From Clostridium vitabionis (lineage in GTDB: Bacteria; Bacillota; Clostridia; Lachnospirales; Lachnospiraceae): a stretch of 64,000 nucleotides of DNA. Position numbers and translations under genes: made by a program. Each line of letters starts with the position of its first letter. Position 1 is the stretch's first letter. Below, one piece after another: positions 28,530 to 36,447 of the stretch. The DNA is taken from assembly GCF_015351765.1 (NCBI RefSeq), contig NZ_JADKQA010000002.1, positions 142,903 through 206,902 of the forward strand, written 5' to 3'. Below the pieces are notes generated by a model. It did not search any database and was not told where the DNA came from. It saw nothing but the letters and a program-made list of their open reading frames with translations.

Positions 28530-29894
28530 ATGAGGGAAAATGGATCGGCAGGAGCCGGGAAAAAGAAGCTGCTGGACCACTGGCAGCAGCACCTCTTGGA
28601 ACTCATCATCGCGAGGTATGAGCGGACAAGCACATACCGCAGGAAAAATGTCTTGAACCAGAACATCGCCATTTCCCCCGGGGCGGTCTGCCCGGACTAC
28701 GCCTCGGACAGCGCGGACGTGACGCAGATTGCGGAATTCGAGAAGTCCATGCAGGCACTGGAAGCATTTTCCCCGGTGCGGGTGACGTACAAGAACGGCC
28801 GCCTCGGCGGGGAATTCAAGGACATCCGCGTCCCCGCGGCGGAGGTGGAGCCCGCGCTCTATGCGCTCGCCGGGAAAGTGCCGAAGCGGGAGCTTCACGC
28901 CGCAGAGATCCCGCTCTATGAGCGCTACCGGGACAAAGACCCGCTCCTCGGGCGGTTCTGCGACGACCAGATTGCCCTTCTCCGGGCAGACCACGAATCC
29001 TGGTTCCGGGATTCCGCGGAGTCTGTGCTTAAGCTCACCCTGCGGATTCTCAGGAACCGGCGGGATATTCTCCTCCGGGAGATCTCCATCCAGGTCTTTG
29101 GCTACACCAAAACGCTGGACAGTGGGTCTCTCCTGCAGAAATCGCTGCGGATTCTCAAGCGGTACGGGGACTACGGGTTCACGGCGGAAGATTTCTCTGA
29201 CCCGAAGGAGTATGACGACGCGGTTCTCGGGGAATACGCGGTTTTCCGCAATCCCTCTTACGTCAATTTCAGCGGGAACGGCGAGATTCTCTTTGACAAC
29301 GGTTCGCGGCTCACCCTGAAAAGCGGGATCCCGGTAGCCGTGCGCTCGGACATGATTGCCCGGATCGCTCATATCCGCGTCGACGCGGAGGCGTTCATAA
29401 CGGTGGAAAACCTGGCCTCCTACAACCGCCTGGCGGAGAGCGCGGGTGCCCCGGCGGATCAGTTGGAAAATGCTCCGGCTGTGGGGTCAGCGGATGCTCC
29501 GGACGTGGAGCCGGCGGAGGATCCCGCCGTGGGGGTTCCCTTCTATGTCTATCTCGCCGGGTATCACAACAAGGCGAAGCAGGATTTCCTCGTCAGGATC
29601 CGGGAGGAGAATCCGGGCATCCGCCGCTGGTATCATTTTGGGGATATCGACCCGGACGGCTTCTATATCCTGGAAAATCTCCGGGCGAAGACCGGGATTG
29701 ATTTCCAGCCGTTCCGCATGGGGACGGCAGAGCTGATTTCGCACAGGGAATATTGCCGGAAACTGGAAGACAATGACCTCGTCAAGGCAAAGAACCTTCT
29801 GGCTGCCGGCAGATATCCGGAGGTTATGCGGTATATGCTGGATCATAACTGCAAGCTTGAGCAGGAGATTCTCTCCCTGCCCGCGGCGGAGTGA
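28530..29894 (+). CDS. jetD: Wadjet TOPRIM endonuclease JetD
   Basis: 454 residues. The N-terminal part (about 1-270) forms the DNA-binding arm region. The C-terminal TOPRIM/topoisomerase VI-like domain has the acidic Glu in TVENLASYNRL (about 292) and the DxD in HFGDIDPDGFYIL (about 370-382), the metal-binding catalytic set. Between them is an unusual Ala/Pro/Asp-rich linker (about 305-340). JetD cleaves plasmid DNA held by the JetABC loop extruder. It is last in the operon; cobI follows after 148 bp. Confidence 0.92.
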   Translation: MRENGSAGAGKKKLLDHWQQHLLELIIARYERTSTYRRKNVLNQNIAISPGAVCPDYASDSADVTQIAEFEKSMQALEAFSPVRVTYKNGRLGGEFKDIRVPAAEVEPALYALAGKVPKRELHAAEIPLYERYRDKDPLLGRFCDDQIALLRADHESWFRDSAESVLKLTLRILRNRRDILLREISIQVFGYTKTLDSGSLLQKSLRILKRYGDYGFTAEDFSDPKEYDDAVLGEYAVFRNPSYVNFSGNGEILFDNGSRLTLKSGIPVAVRSDMIARIAHIRVDAEAFITVENLASYNRLAESAGAPADQLENAPAVGSADAPDVEPAEDPAVGVPFYVYLAGYHNKAKQDFLVRIREENPGIRRWYHFGDIDPDGFYILENLRAKTGIDFQPFRMGTAELISHREYCRKLEDNDLVKAKNLLAAGRYPEVMRYMLDHNCKLEQEILSLPAAE

Positions 29895-30042
29895 GGAGAT
29901 TCGTCTGATCGGGGCGGGGACACAGCAAGGCCTTGCGGTGGACAGGTCACCGGAGAAAATGACGCTTGCTCCCCGCGGGGAGAGAACAAGGTGCACAAAA
30001 ACAACTGGCCATTTTGCCGGGATGGGAAGAAAGGCGAAAGGT

Positions 30043-30798
30043 ATGGCAGAGACAATTCTCTACGGCGTCGGCGTCGGACCGGGGGATCCGGAGCTGATGA
30101 CGCTCAAGGCAGCGCGGCTGATCCGGGAAAACCGGGTGATTGCCCTTCCGGGGCGCACCCCGCGGGAGACCGCGGCTTACCGGATCGCCGTCCGGGCAGT
30201 GCCGGAACTGGCCGGAAAGCAGCTTCTCCCCCTCGATTTCCCCATGACGGAGGATCCGGGAAAACTGGCGGAGAGCCTTCGCGCCAACGCTGTTCTGGTG
30301 GAGCGGGAGCTTCTCGGCGGGGAAAATGTCATTTTCCTTACGCTCGGTGACGTCTCGGTCTACTCGACATTCTCCGAGCTCAGGAGGGAGGTGGAACGGG
30401 ACGGCTTCCGCACCGAGGCGGTCAGCGGGATCCCCTCGTTCTGCGCGGCGGCTGCCCGGGCGGGAGTGCCGCTCTGCGAGCGCAGGGAGAGGCTTGTGAT
30501 TATCCCGGCGCTGCCGGGGGAAGGAGGCACGGGCGCTGTCCAATCTGCCGGGTGGTCTGCTCCGGCAGGGCAGGAAACCTGCGTGCTTATGAAATCCGGC
30601 AGCAGCCTCGGAAAAATCCGGGACCGCTGCCGGGATGCGGGTCTTTCTCTATGGGCGATGGAAAACTGCGGGATGCCGGGCGAGCGGATTTACCGGAGCC
30701 TTGAGGAAATCCCCGAACAGGGCGGATATTTCACCCTCGCGGTTGTCCGCGGGCCGCGTGCCCGGGAGATCCTTTTTGCGGAGCCGGAGAAGCCGTGA
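30043..30798 (+). CDS. cobI: Precorrin-2 / cobalt-factor II C20-methyltransferase
   Basis: SAM-dependent methyltransferase of cobalamin corrin-ring synthesis. 251 residues from MAETILYGVGVGPGDPELMT, the diagnostic N-terminus of the tetrapyrrole methylase family; GAAAGGT precedes. Further motifs are LTLGDVSVYSTF and SGIPSFCAAAARAG. Residues about 155-175 (a Gly/Ala-rich stretch) are less conserved. No other cobalamin genes lie in the window and no B12 riboswitch box is seen upstream, so it is an isolated copy. Whether it acts in the aerobic or anaerobic route is unresolved. Confidence 0.9.
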   Translation: MAETILYGVGVGPGDPELMTLKAARLIRENRVIALPGRTPRETAAYRIAVRAVPELAGKQLLPLDFPMTEDPGKLAESLRANAVLVERELLGGENVIFLTLGDVSVYSTFSELRREVERDGFRTEAVSGIPSFCAAAARAGVPLCERRERLVIIPALPGEGGTGAVQSAGWSAPAGQETCVLMKSGSSLGKIRDRCRDAGLSLWAMENCGMPGERIYRSLEEIPEQGGYFTLAVVRGPRAREILFAEPEKP

Positions 30799-30888
30799 GC
30801 GGCGGAAACCAGAAAGATCGATGCCGCAAGGAAAAACCGTGAGCGGCGGAAAGTGGGAGATGGTTTTCCTGCTTCGGGCATACAGATC

Positions 30889-30930
30889 GGGCGGGATGCG
30901 GAAAAACGTAAATTTTCCGCACCCCGCCCC
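30889..30930. terminator. Terminator between cobI and the metE-like gene
   Basis: GGGCGGG-a-TGCGGAAAA (30889-30904) pairs with TTTTCCGCA-c-CCCGCCC (30913-30929). It is shared by the converging transcripts. A short direct repeat CCGTGAGCGGCGGAAA (30796 and 30838) lies just before it. Confidence 0.75.
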
Positions 30931-30953
30931 AAATTTTCCCTTTCGGCAGCTGC

Positions 30954-32072
30954 TTAGCAGTCCTTCCAGACTTCCTTCGCGATCTCCTTCACCAGGGAGA
31001 GCTTTGCCCACTGCTCCTCCTCGGTCAGGCGGTTTCCGATCTCACAGGAGGCAAATCCGCACTGGGGGCTGAGATACAGCCGGTCCAGCGGGATGTACTT
31101 TTCTGCCTCATGAATGCGGCGGATGACTTCCGCCTTGTCTTCCAGCTTGGGGTTCTTTGTGGTGATGAGGCCGAGAACCACCTTCTTGTCCGGGGAGACC
31201 TTCGCGAGCGGCGCGAAGCTTCCGGAGCGCTCATCGTCAAACTCCAGATAGAGCGCGTCCACATGTTCCCCCGCAAATACGAAATCCGCGATGTCGTCGT
31301 ACGGGCCGGAGCATGCGTAGGACGAATGATAATTGCCGCGGCAGATATGCGTGGTGACCGTGAGGTCCGCCGGGAGTCCCTCGAGGGCGAGATTATTGGC
31401 CCGGAGGTAGCGGGAAGCGTCACCCTCAAGCGTAGCGCCGCTGCCCTCACGGCTCTTCCAGTAACCTTTGTCCACGAGCATTCCCCAGGTGCAGTCATCC
31501 AGCTGGATATTGCGGCAGCCGGCGTCGTAGAGGTCCCGGATCACGGTGCGGTACGCGGCGGCGAGATCCCGGATCAATTCCTCGGTGTCCGGGTATACTG
31601 CCCTGGTGATCTTCTCGTTATCGCCGCGGAACAGCTCCACCAGGGTCTGTGCCGGCGACGGGATCGTCTGCTTGGCGACCGTGTGTTCGTCCTCAAACTG
31701 CTTGACGAAGCGGAAATGATCCACAAAGGGATGATTTTCCCCGCTGATTTTCCCGATAACGATCGCGGAGCCGTGCGTGGTCTCCTCCCCGTGAAAATAG
31801 TAGCCGTGATCCAGCTCGATGTGCTGGATGCCGTGAAGCCCCCACATAAAGTCCAGGTGCCAGTAGGCGCGGCGGAACTCCCCGTCGGTGATCACCGGAT
31901 AACCGGCCTTTTTCTGCTTTTCGACCAGGGCAGTGATTTCCTGATCCTCCACTTCCTTCAACCCGGCGGCGGAAAGGGTTCCCGCCTCGAAGGCCTTTCT
32001 TGCGTCCTTCAGTCTCTCCGGTCTCAGAAAACTTCCCACATAGTCATAACGGAACGGTGCACGCTTCTTCAT
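30954..32072 (-). CDS. MetE-like cobalamin-independent methionine synthase (C-terminal domain type)
   Basis: 372 residues from MKKRAPFRYDYVGSFLRPERL, with GAGGAGGAG upstream; longer in-frame versions cross the promoter. It corresponds to the catalytic half of MetE. The zinc/thiol ligands are visible: His-x-Cys in THICRGNY, Glu in ALYLEFDDE and Cys in LSPQCGFASC. QLDDCTWGML is also conserved. It probably transfers a methyl group to homocysteine or a related thiol (YxjG-type). The upstream MET-box and LysR gene support a methionine role. The methyl donor is unknown because the folate-binding N-terminal half is absent. Confidence 0.88.
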   Translation of the reverse strand: MKKRAPFRYDYVGSFLRPERLKDARKAFEAGTLSAAGLKEVEDQEITALVEKQKKAGYPVITDGEFRRAYWHLDFMWGLHGIQHIELDHGYYFHGEETTHGSAIVIGKISGENHPFVDHFRFVKQFEDEHTVAKQTIPSPAQTLVELFRGDNEKITRAVYPDTEELIRDLAAAYRTVIRDLYDAGCRNIQLDDCTWGMLVDKGYWKSREGSGATLEGDASRYLRANNLALEGLPADLTVTTHICRGNYHSSYACSGPYDDIADFVFAGEHVDALYLEFDDERSGSFAPLAKVSPDKKVVLGLITTKNPKLEDKAEVIRRIHEAEKYIPLDRLYLSPQCGFASCEIGNRLTEEEQWAKLSLVKEIAKEVWKDC

Positions 32073-32119
32073 TGATTTCTCCTCCTCATGTTCTCGTCTG
32101 TCCCTCAGTTCATGGTGCG

Positions 32120-32148
32120 AGTATAACCGCCGGGGGAGATCCTGTAAA
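32120..32148 (-). promoter_or_regulatory. Promoter of the metE-like gene
   Basis: On the minus strand TTTACA (32143-32148), 17 bp, TATACT (32120-32125), about 50 bp before the start codon. Confidence 0.8.
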
Positions 32149-32170
32149 ATACTTATGATCATGCATTGGA

Positions 32171-32187
32171 CATAGTTTAAAACTATA
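32171..32187. promoter_or_regulatory. MET-box (LysR-family operator)
   Basis: CATAGTTTAAAACTATA differs at one end position from the published MetR/MtaR MET-box TATAGTTTsAAACTATA, apart from the central base. Its T-N11-A core is centred about 66 bp upstream of the expected transcription start, the classic LysR activator position. Confidence 0.8.
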
Positions 32188-32256
32188 TCAAAGCGCAGAT
32201 TCCCGCGCGAAACCGTGACATTCCCCTGAGGGGCGTGTAAGGCTGCCGCGACTTCC

Positions 32257-33174
32257 TCAGGCTGTGCCACCGGATTCCCGCGCATACTGCTCGAGCAGGC
32301 GGATATAGAGTGTGGCGTAATGCCCCGGCGCCGTCCTTTTCGGGATAATGTAGCCGATGCGCATCTCGTCATCCACCTCGAGGGGGCGGGCTATGATATT
32401 TTCCCCGTTCAGATCCTTATTGATGACGCCGCTGCAGATCGTGTAGCCATCGAGGCCGATCAGCAGGTTGAACAGCGTCGCGCGGTCACTGACCATGATG
32501 TCCTTCGGGCTGTGCCGGGTGCTCAGGATCTCCTCAGAGTAGTAGAAGGCATTGTGCTCGCCCTGTTCGTAGGAGAGGCGGGGATACGGCTCAAGATCCT
32601 CAAGCCGGATGGCCTGCTTCTCGGCGAGCGGGCTGGCTGTGCTGATGAAGATGTGGGGCTTCGCCGTGAAGAGAAGATGAAATTCCAGGCCACGTTCCCG
32701 CATGACCTTCCGGAGAACCGTCTCATTGAAACTATTCAGGTAGAGGACGCCGACCGCGCTCCGGTACTGGGCGACGTCGTCCAGGATTTCCCAGGTCTTC
32801 GTCTCGCGGATACGGAAATCATACTCCGCGCCGCCGTACTGCCGGAGCAGCTCGGAAAATGCCTTGACCGCGAAGGAGTAGTGCTGCGTGGAGACGCAGA
32901 ACTGGTGCCTGGACGGCGTCTCCCCCAGGTACTGCTCCCGGATCAGGTTCACCTGCTCCGCGACCTGCCGCGCGTAGCCGAGAAATTTCTCGCCATCGGG
33001 CGTCACTGTAACCCCGTGGTTCGTGCGGTGGAAAATGCTGATGCCGAGCTCATTTTCCAGCTCATGGACTGCGGCGGAGAGGCTCGGCTGGGTGAGAAAG
33101 AGCCTGCGGGCAGCCTCGGTGATGCTTCCCGTCTCCGCGATGAGGATGACATAATTCAGCTGGTCGAGCGTCAT
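32257..33174 (-). CDS. LysR-family regulator, MetR/MtaR-like
   Basis: 305 residues from MTLDQLNYVILIAETGSITE, with GGAGGT upstream. HTH at about 18-40 (ITEAARRLFLTQPSLSAAVH), then a long effector-binding domain beginning near ETPSRHQFCVSTQHYSFAVK. It lies upstream of the MetE-like gene on the same strand, 184 bp away, with a MET-box between. It most likely activates that gene in response to homocysteine, as known for MetR/MtaR. Specificity is inferred from the operator match. Confidence 0.85.
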   Translation of the reverse strand: MTLDQLNYVILIAETGSITEAARRLFLTQPSLSAAVHELENELGISIFHRTNHGVTVTPDGEKFLGYARQVAEQVNLIREQYLGETPSRHQFCVSTQHYSFAVKAFSELLRQYGGAEYDFRIRETKTWEILDDVAQYRSAVGVLYLNSFNETVLRKVMRERGLEFHLLFTAKPHIFISTASPLAEKQAIRLEDLEPYPRLSYEQGEHNAFYYSEEILSTRHSPKDIMVSDRATLFNLLIGLDGYTICSGVINKDLNGENIIARPLEVDDEMRIGYIIPKRTAPGHYATLYIRLLEQYARESGGTA

Positions 33175-33455
33175 AAGAAACCTCCCAGGGATGAAAATCG
33201 TGTTTGACGACTTCATCGTAACGAATGGCGCGGGGGATGTAAAGCGGAAACCGATCATCGATGATGTGGCGGCCTGGACGGGGAAGATCACGCGGAAACA
33301 ATGGGAAGCCGGGGCAGCGCGGAAACCAAGCCGGCACGGCTTCGGGGGGGGCAGTTGCTCGGGCAAAGTAGGTAAGATAATTTGACCGGTATATGCTACA
33401 CTGGGGAAAAGAACATTTTCTCCGGCAGACTGCCGGACTTCTCTGGAGGCAAAAG

Positions 33456-35405
33456 ATGACAGGACGAAAATATCCCCATTTGTGCTCCCCGATCACGGTC
33501 GGGAGGACGACATTCCGCAACCGCATGTTTTCCGCGCCCATGGGCGGCACAGACATCACCAACGACGGCTGTATCGGGCCGAAATCCACCGCGTTCTATG
33601 AGCTTCGCTCCCGTGGCGGCGCTGCCGCGGTGACGGTCAGCGAATGCATGGTGCACCCAGCGACGGACGGTTCCCACGCTTACCACCTGGACGAGTCAAT
33701 TCTCAACTCGCTGGCCTGCGCCACATACACCGCGGACGCCATCCGCCGGCACGGCGGCATACCGAGCCTTGAGCTCTCCCACTCGGGAATGTTCGCCGGC
33801 ACCTATATGACGGATAAGAAAAAACAGCACGAATTGCACCAGTGGGGGCCGTCGGACACGGTCCGCTTTGACGGCGTCCCGGTGAAGGCGCTGACTAGGG
33901 AAATGATAGCCGAGATCACCGCCGCCTACGGCCATGTTGCCGGGCTTGCGAAGCGCGCCGGATTTGAGATGCTGATGATCCACGGTGGCCACGGCTGGCT
34001 GATCAACCAGTTCCTCTCGCCGCTGTTCAACCACCGCACGGACGAGTACGGGGGCTCGCTGGAAAATCGCTGCCGTCTTGCCATCGAGGTTTTGAAGTCC
34101 GTCCGCGCTGCCGTTGGGCCATTCTTCCCCATTGAATTCCGGATGAGCGGATCGGAATTTACCGAGGGCGGGTACGGGCTCGAGGAGGGCGTGCGCATTG
34201 CCCAGCTGGTGGAGCCGTATGCGGATATCCTTCACATTTCCGCCGGCACCTATCAGAAAACCTTCGGCATCACGCATCCGTCGATGTTCGAGGACCACGG
34301 CCGCAATGTCTTCCTTGCCGCGGAGATCAAAAAGCATGTGTCCAAGCCGGTTGCGACGATCGGCGGGCTGAACGACCCGGCGCAGATGGAGGAGATCATC
34401 GCCTCCGGCAAGGCGGATATCGTCTATATGGGACGGGCACTCCTGGCAGATCCATTTCTCCCCAGGAAGGTCAATGAGGGCAGGGATGAGGAGATTGTCC
34501 GCTGCCTCCGGTGCTTCACCTGCATGGCGGAGCGCGCGGCAACATCTACCCGGCGCTGTACGGTAAATCCGCTGATTGGAAGGGAGATCGAGGGCTGTGA
34601 GGTCTATCCTGCTCCCCAGAGGCGGAAGGTCCTGATAGCCGGCGGCGGCCCGGGCGGGCTTTATGCCGCGTACACGGCGGCGCGCCGTGGCCACCAGGTC
34701 ATTCTCTGCGAGAAGGAAAATGAGGTCGGCGGCATTTTAAAGAGCGAGCAGGCCATCCCCTTCAAGCGGGAAATGTACCAGCTCTCCCAGACCTACCGGC
34801 TTCTCGCCGAGCGCGCCGGAGTGGAAATCCGCACCGGCACGGAGGTTACCACGGCGCTTGTGGAGAAGGAGGCGCCGTATGCGCTGATCATTGCCGTGGG
34901 CTCCGAGCCGCTCGTCCCGCCGATTCCGGGTCTTGACGGGGAGAATGTCGTGATAGTCAACAATTATTACCGGGAGAAGGACAAGGTTTCCGACCATGTG
35001 GTAGTCTTCGGCGGCGGCCTCGCGGGCTGCGAGTGCGCGGTTCATCTGGGGATGGAAGGGAAACACGTGGAGCTCGTCGAGATGCGGGATCAGCTTGCGC
35101 CCGACGCCAATGTGCGCCACCGCCCGCTGCTCATGCAGCAGATTGACCGCTATGTCACGGTGCACACAGGATTCAAGGGGCTGGAAGTCCGGAAGGACGG
35201 CATTCTCTGCGAAAATGCTGCGGGGGAGAAGGTTCTCGTTCCCGGCACGTCCGTCATCTGCGCCCTTGGCCAGCGCTCCAGGACAGCGACCGTCACCGCG
35301 CTCCAGGATACGGCTCCCTATGTCCGGGTGATCGGCGACGCCTCCAGGGTTTCCACGATCACCAATGCCGTGTATTGGGGGTACCATGCGGCGCTGGATA
35401 TCTGA
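33456..35405 (+). CDS. NADH:flavin oxidoreductase / 2,4-dienoyl-CoA reductase-type iron-sulfur flavoenzyme
   Basis: 649 residues from MTGRKYPHLCSPITVG, with GGAGG upstream; the longer in-frame version starts in the promoter region. An N-terminal old-yellow-enzyme TIM barrel binds FMN (FRNRMFSAPMGG, HGGHGWLINQFLSPLFNHR, GRALLADPFLPRK). A 4Fe-4S motif CLRCFTC-x11-C follows (about 350-370). Two Rossmann domains for FAD and NAD(P)H then show IAGGGPGGLYAAYTAARRG and VFGGGLAGCECAV. This layout is shared by FadH, trimethylamine dehydrogenase and bile-acid BaiCD/BaiH enzymes. It is monocistronic with its own terminator. Substrate is unknown. Confidence 0.88.
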   Translation: MTGRKYPHLCSPITVGRTTFRNRMFSAPMGGTDITNDGCIGPKSTAFYELRSRGGAAAVTVSECMVHPATDGSHAYHLDESILNSLACATYTADAIRRHGGIPSLELSHSGMFAGTYMTDKKKQHELHQWGPSDTVRFDGVPVKALTREMIAEITAAYGHVAGLAKRAGFEMLMIHGGHGWLINQFLSPLFNHRTDEYGGSLENRCRLAIEVLKSVRAAVGPFFPIEFRMSGSEFTEGGYGLEEGVRIAQLVEPYADILHISAGTYQKTFGITHPSMFEDHGRNVFLAAEIKKHVSKPVATIGGLNDPAQMEEIIASGKADIVYMGRALLADPFLPRKVNEGRDEEIVRCLRCFTCMAERAATSTRRCTVNPLIGREIEGCEVYPAPQRRKVLIAGGGPGGLYAAYTAARRGHQVILCEKENEVGGILKSEQAIPFKREMYQLSQTYRLLAERAGVEIRTGTEVTTALVEKEAPYALIIAVGSEPLVPPIPGLDGENVVIVNNYYREKDKVSDHVVVFGGGLAGCECAVHLGMEGKHVELVEMRDQLAPDANVRHRPLLMQQIDRYVTVHTGFKGLEVRKDGILCENAAGEKVLVPGTSVICALGQRSRTATVTALQDTAPYVRVIGDASRVSTITNAVYWGYHAALDI

Positions 35406-35470
35406 TCTAAAGAAAAGGGTATGCGAAAGCCGGGCTATGCGGAACCCAGCTTAGGTGCATTCCAGCTTAT

Positions 35471-35535
35471 GCCGGCATTCGGAAAAGGCGTTATTCTTAT
35501 CCATGCATCCTTTTTCCGATATGCCGGCTCTTTTT
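35471..35535 (+). terminator. Terminator of the flavoenzyme gene
   Basis: GCCGGCAT and TCGGAAAAGG (35471 on) pair with CCTTTTTCCGA and ATGCCGGC (to 35528), then TCTTTTT. The stem is long with minor mismatches. Confidence 0.8.
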
Positions 35536-35687
35536 GCAAGCAGTTTCCAGTTTGCAAGAATCTCGTCTTGCCGGGAAGATCCCGGTCGGGACAGCGGAGA
35601 ATATTTTCCCCGATATCGGCAATATCGAGGTATCCGGAACCTTCCGTGTGCCCATCCGCGCGCTATTTGTGAAAAAGGATGAAGTCC

Positions 35688-35716
35688 TTGCAAAACATAC
35701 TATACCAATGTATTAT
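35688..35716 (+). promoter_or_regulatory. Promoter of the small Cys-Cys protein gene
   Basis: TTGCAA (35688-35693), 17 bp, TATTAT (35711-35716). A small hairpin, ATCCGAA/TTCGGAT, lies in the leader just before the ribosome site. Confidence 0.7.
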
Positions 35717-35774
35717 ATATTCTATCCGAAGAGAGATTTCGGATGGAGATCATTATAGATCGGAGGGATTGACG

Positions 35775-35924
35775 ATGCTTCGTTTTCTGGAAAATATCCG
35801 CGACGCTTGGAACGCCTGGCTGCTGAAGGTCGGCGAGGCGAATAAGAAGGAATTTGGTGATACCGTGCCGGACTGCTGCAAGATGAACCGCCAGGATGGC
35901 AGGCAGGCCGGACAGAAACAGTAA
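35775..35924 (+). CDS. Small LDCC-motif-like putative metal-binding protein
   Basis: 49 residues from MLRFLENIRDAWNAWLLKVG; GGAGGG lies 7 nt upstream. An amphipathic helix (about 1-25) is followed by KKEFGDTVPDCCKMNRQ. The adjacent Cys pair after a short helical segment ending in a FG/turn resembles small proteins annotated as LDCC-motif putative metal-binding proteins, with the Leu replaced by Pro. It has its own promoter. Function unknown; it may bind a metal as a dimer or through a partner. Confidence 0.65.
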   Translation: MLRFLENIRDAWNAWLLKVGEANKKEFGDTVPDCCKMNRQDGRQAGQKQ

Positions 35925-35977
35925 CCAGGAATTTTCAGGATAAAGAGATCACGCATCTCCCTGATACCGCATATCGG

Positions 35978-36030
35978 GCAAGCCGGGCAGCACGGAAACG
36001 TGTAGCCCGGCTTGCTGGCGGATATCCGCC
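35978..36030. other. Two consecutive stable hairpins
   Basis: The first is GCAAGCCGGGC/GCCCGGCTTGC (35978-35988/36005-36015) with an inner CACG-GAAA-CGTG stem capped by a GNRA tetraloop. The second is the self-complementary GGCGGATATCCGCC (36017-36030). No T run follows, so a plain terminator is unlikely. They lie at the end of the GC-rich region, after the small Cys-Cys protein. Confidence 0.6.
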
Positions 36031-36170
36031 GGTATGAAAAGCGCGTGCCTGGCTTGTTGTTGTGTGCGGGAGGACTTGCATTCCTCGCAACTTCCACCTT
36101 TTCTCTCGCGGGGGTGGAGATTTGAATTTCAATTTACGAAATGGATTTGGTCATTTGCCTCAGTCTTCCC

Positions 36171-36199
36171 TTTACATATATTTGTAATTTATTTATAAT
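36171..36199 (+). promoter_or_regulatory. Promoter upstream of the LacI-type gene
   Basis: TTTACA (36171-36176), 17 bp, TATAAT (36194-36199). It predicts a leader of about 240 nt before the regulator start. Confidence 0.75.
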
Positions 36200-36245
36200 A
36201 AAATAAAACTGTTTTAATGACGTGGAATTACCCAAACCCACAGAT

Positions 36246-36417
36246 GAATCCATACCAATTAAGGATCAGTTCACTGTGTTTTTTATACCTGTGGAAGAGG
36301 CGCGCACTAACTCAGTTGGTATAGAAATGAGCGGTAGATTGTAGCAGTCAACGTGTATTGTTGGCGACAGACCGTTGGTTATCACTAGTATGTTAGTGAA
36401 TGTTTCGGTATGGATTC
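36246..36417. other. Long-range inverted repeat in the LacI leader
   Basis: GAATCCATACC (36246-36256) and GGTATGGATTC (36407-36417) are perfect 11-bp complements 150 bp apart. Inside is an 18-bp palindrome TCACTAgtatgtTAGTGA (36382-36399), which could be a hairpin or the regulator's own operator. The segment may be a structured 5' leader or a 172-bp miniature inverted-repeat element. Confidence 0.5.
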
Positions 36418-36447
36418 GCCAGAATGTGATTAGTGGAGGTGGTTCAT

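Noticed and set aside
29895..30042. Cobalamin riboswitch before cobI
   Set aside because: No B12-box (GCCACTG-type) or the usual long leader is present in the 148-bp gap.
32073..32256. S-box or T-box leader for the metE-like gene
   Set aside because: The leader from the predicted promoter is only about 40-50 nt, too short for either. A LysR operator explains regulation better.
36305..36350. tRNA-like D-arm (ACTCAGTTGGTATAGA) in the LacI leader
   Set aside because: No acceptor pairing, anticodon arm or T arm with GGTTCGAATCC follows, so it is not a tRNA gene.
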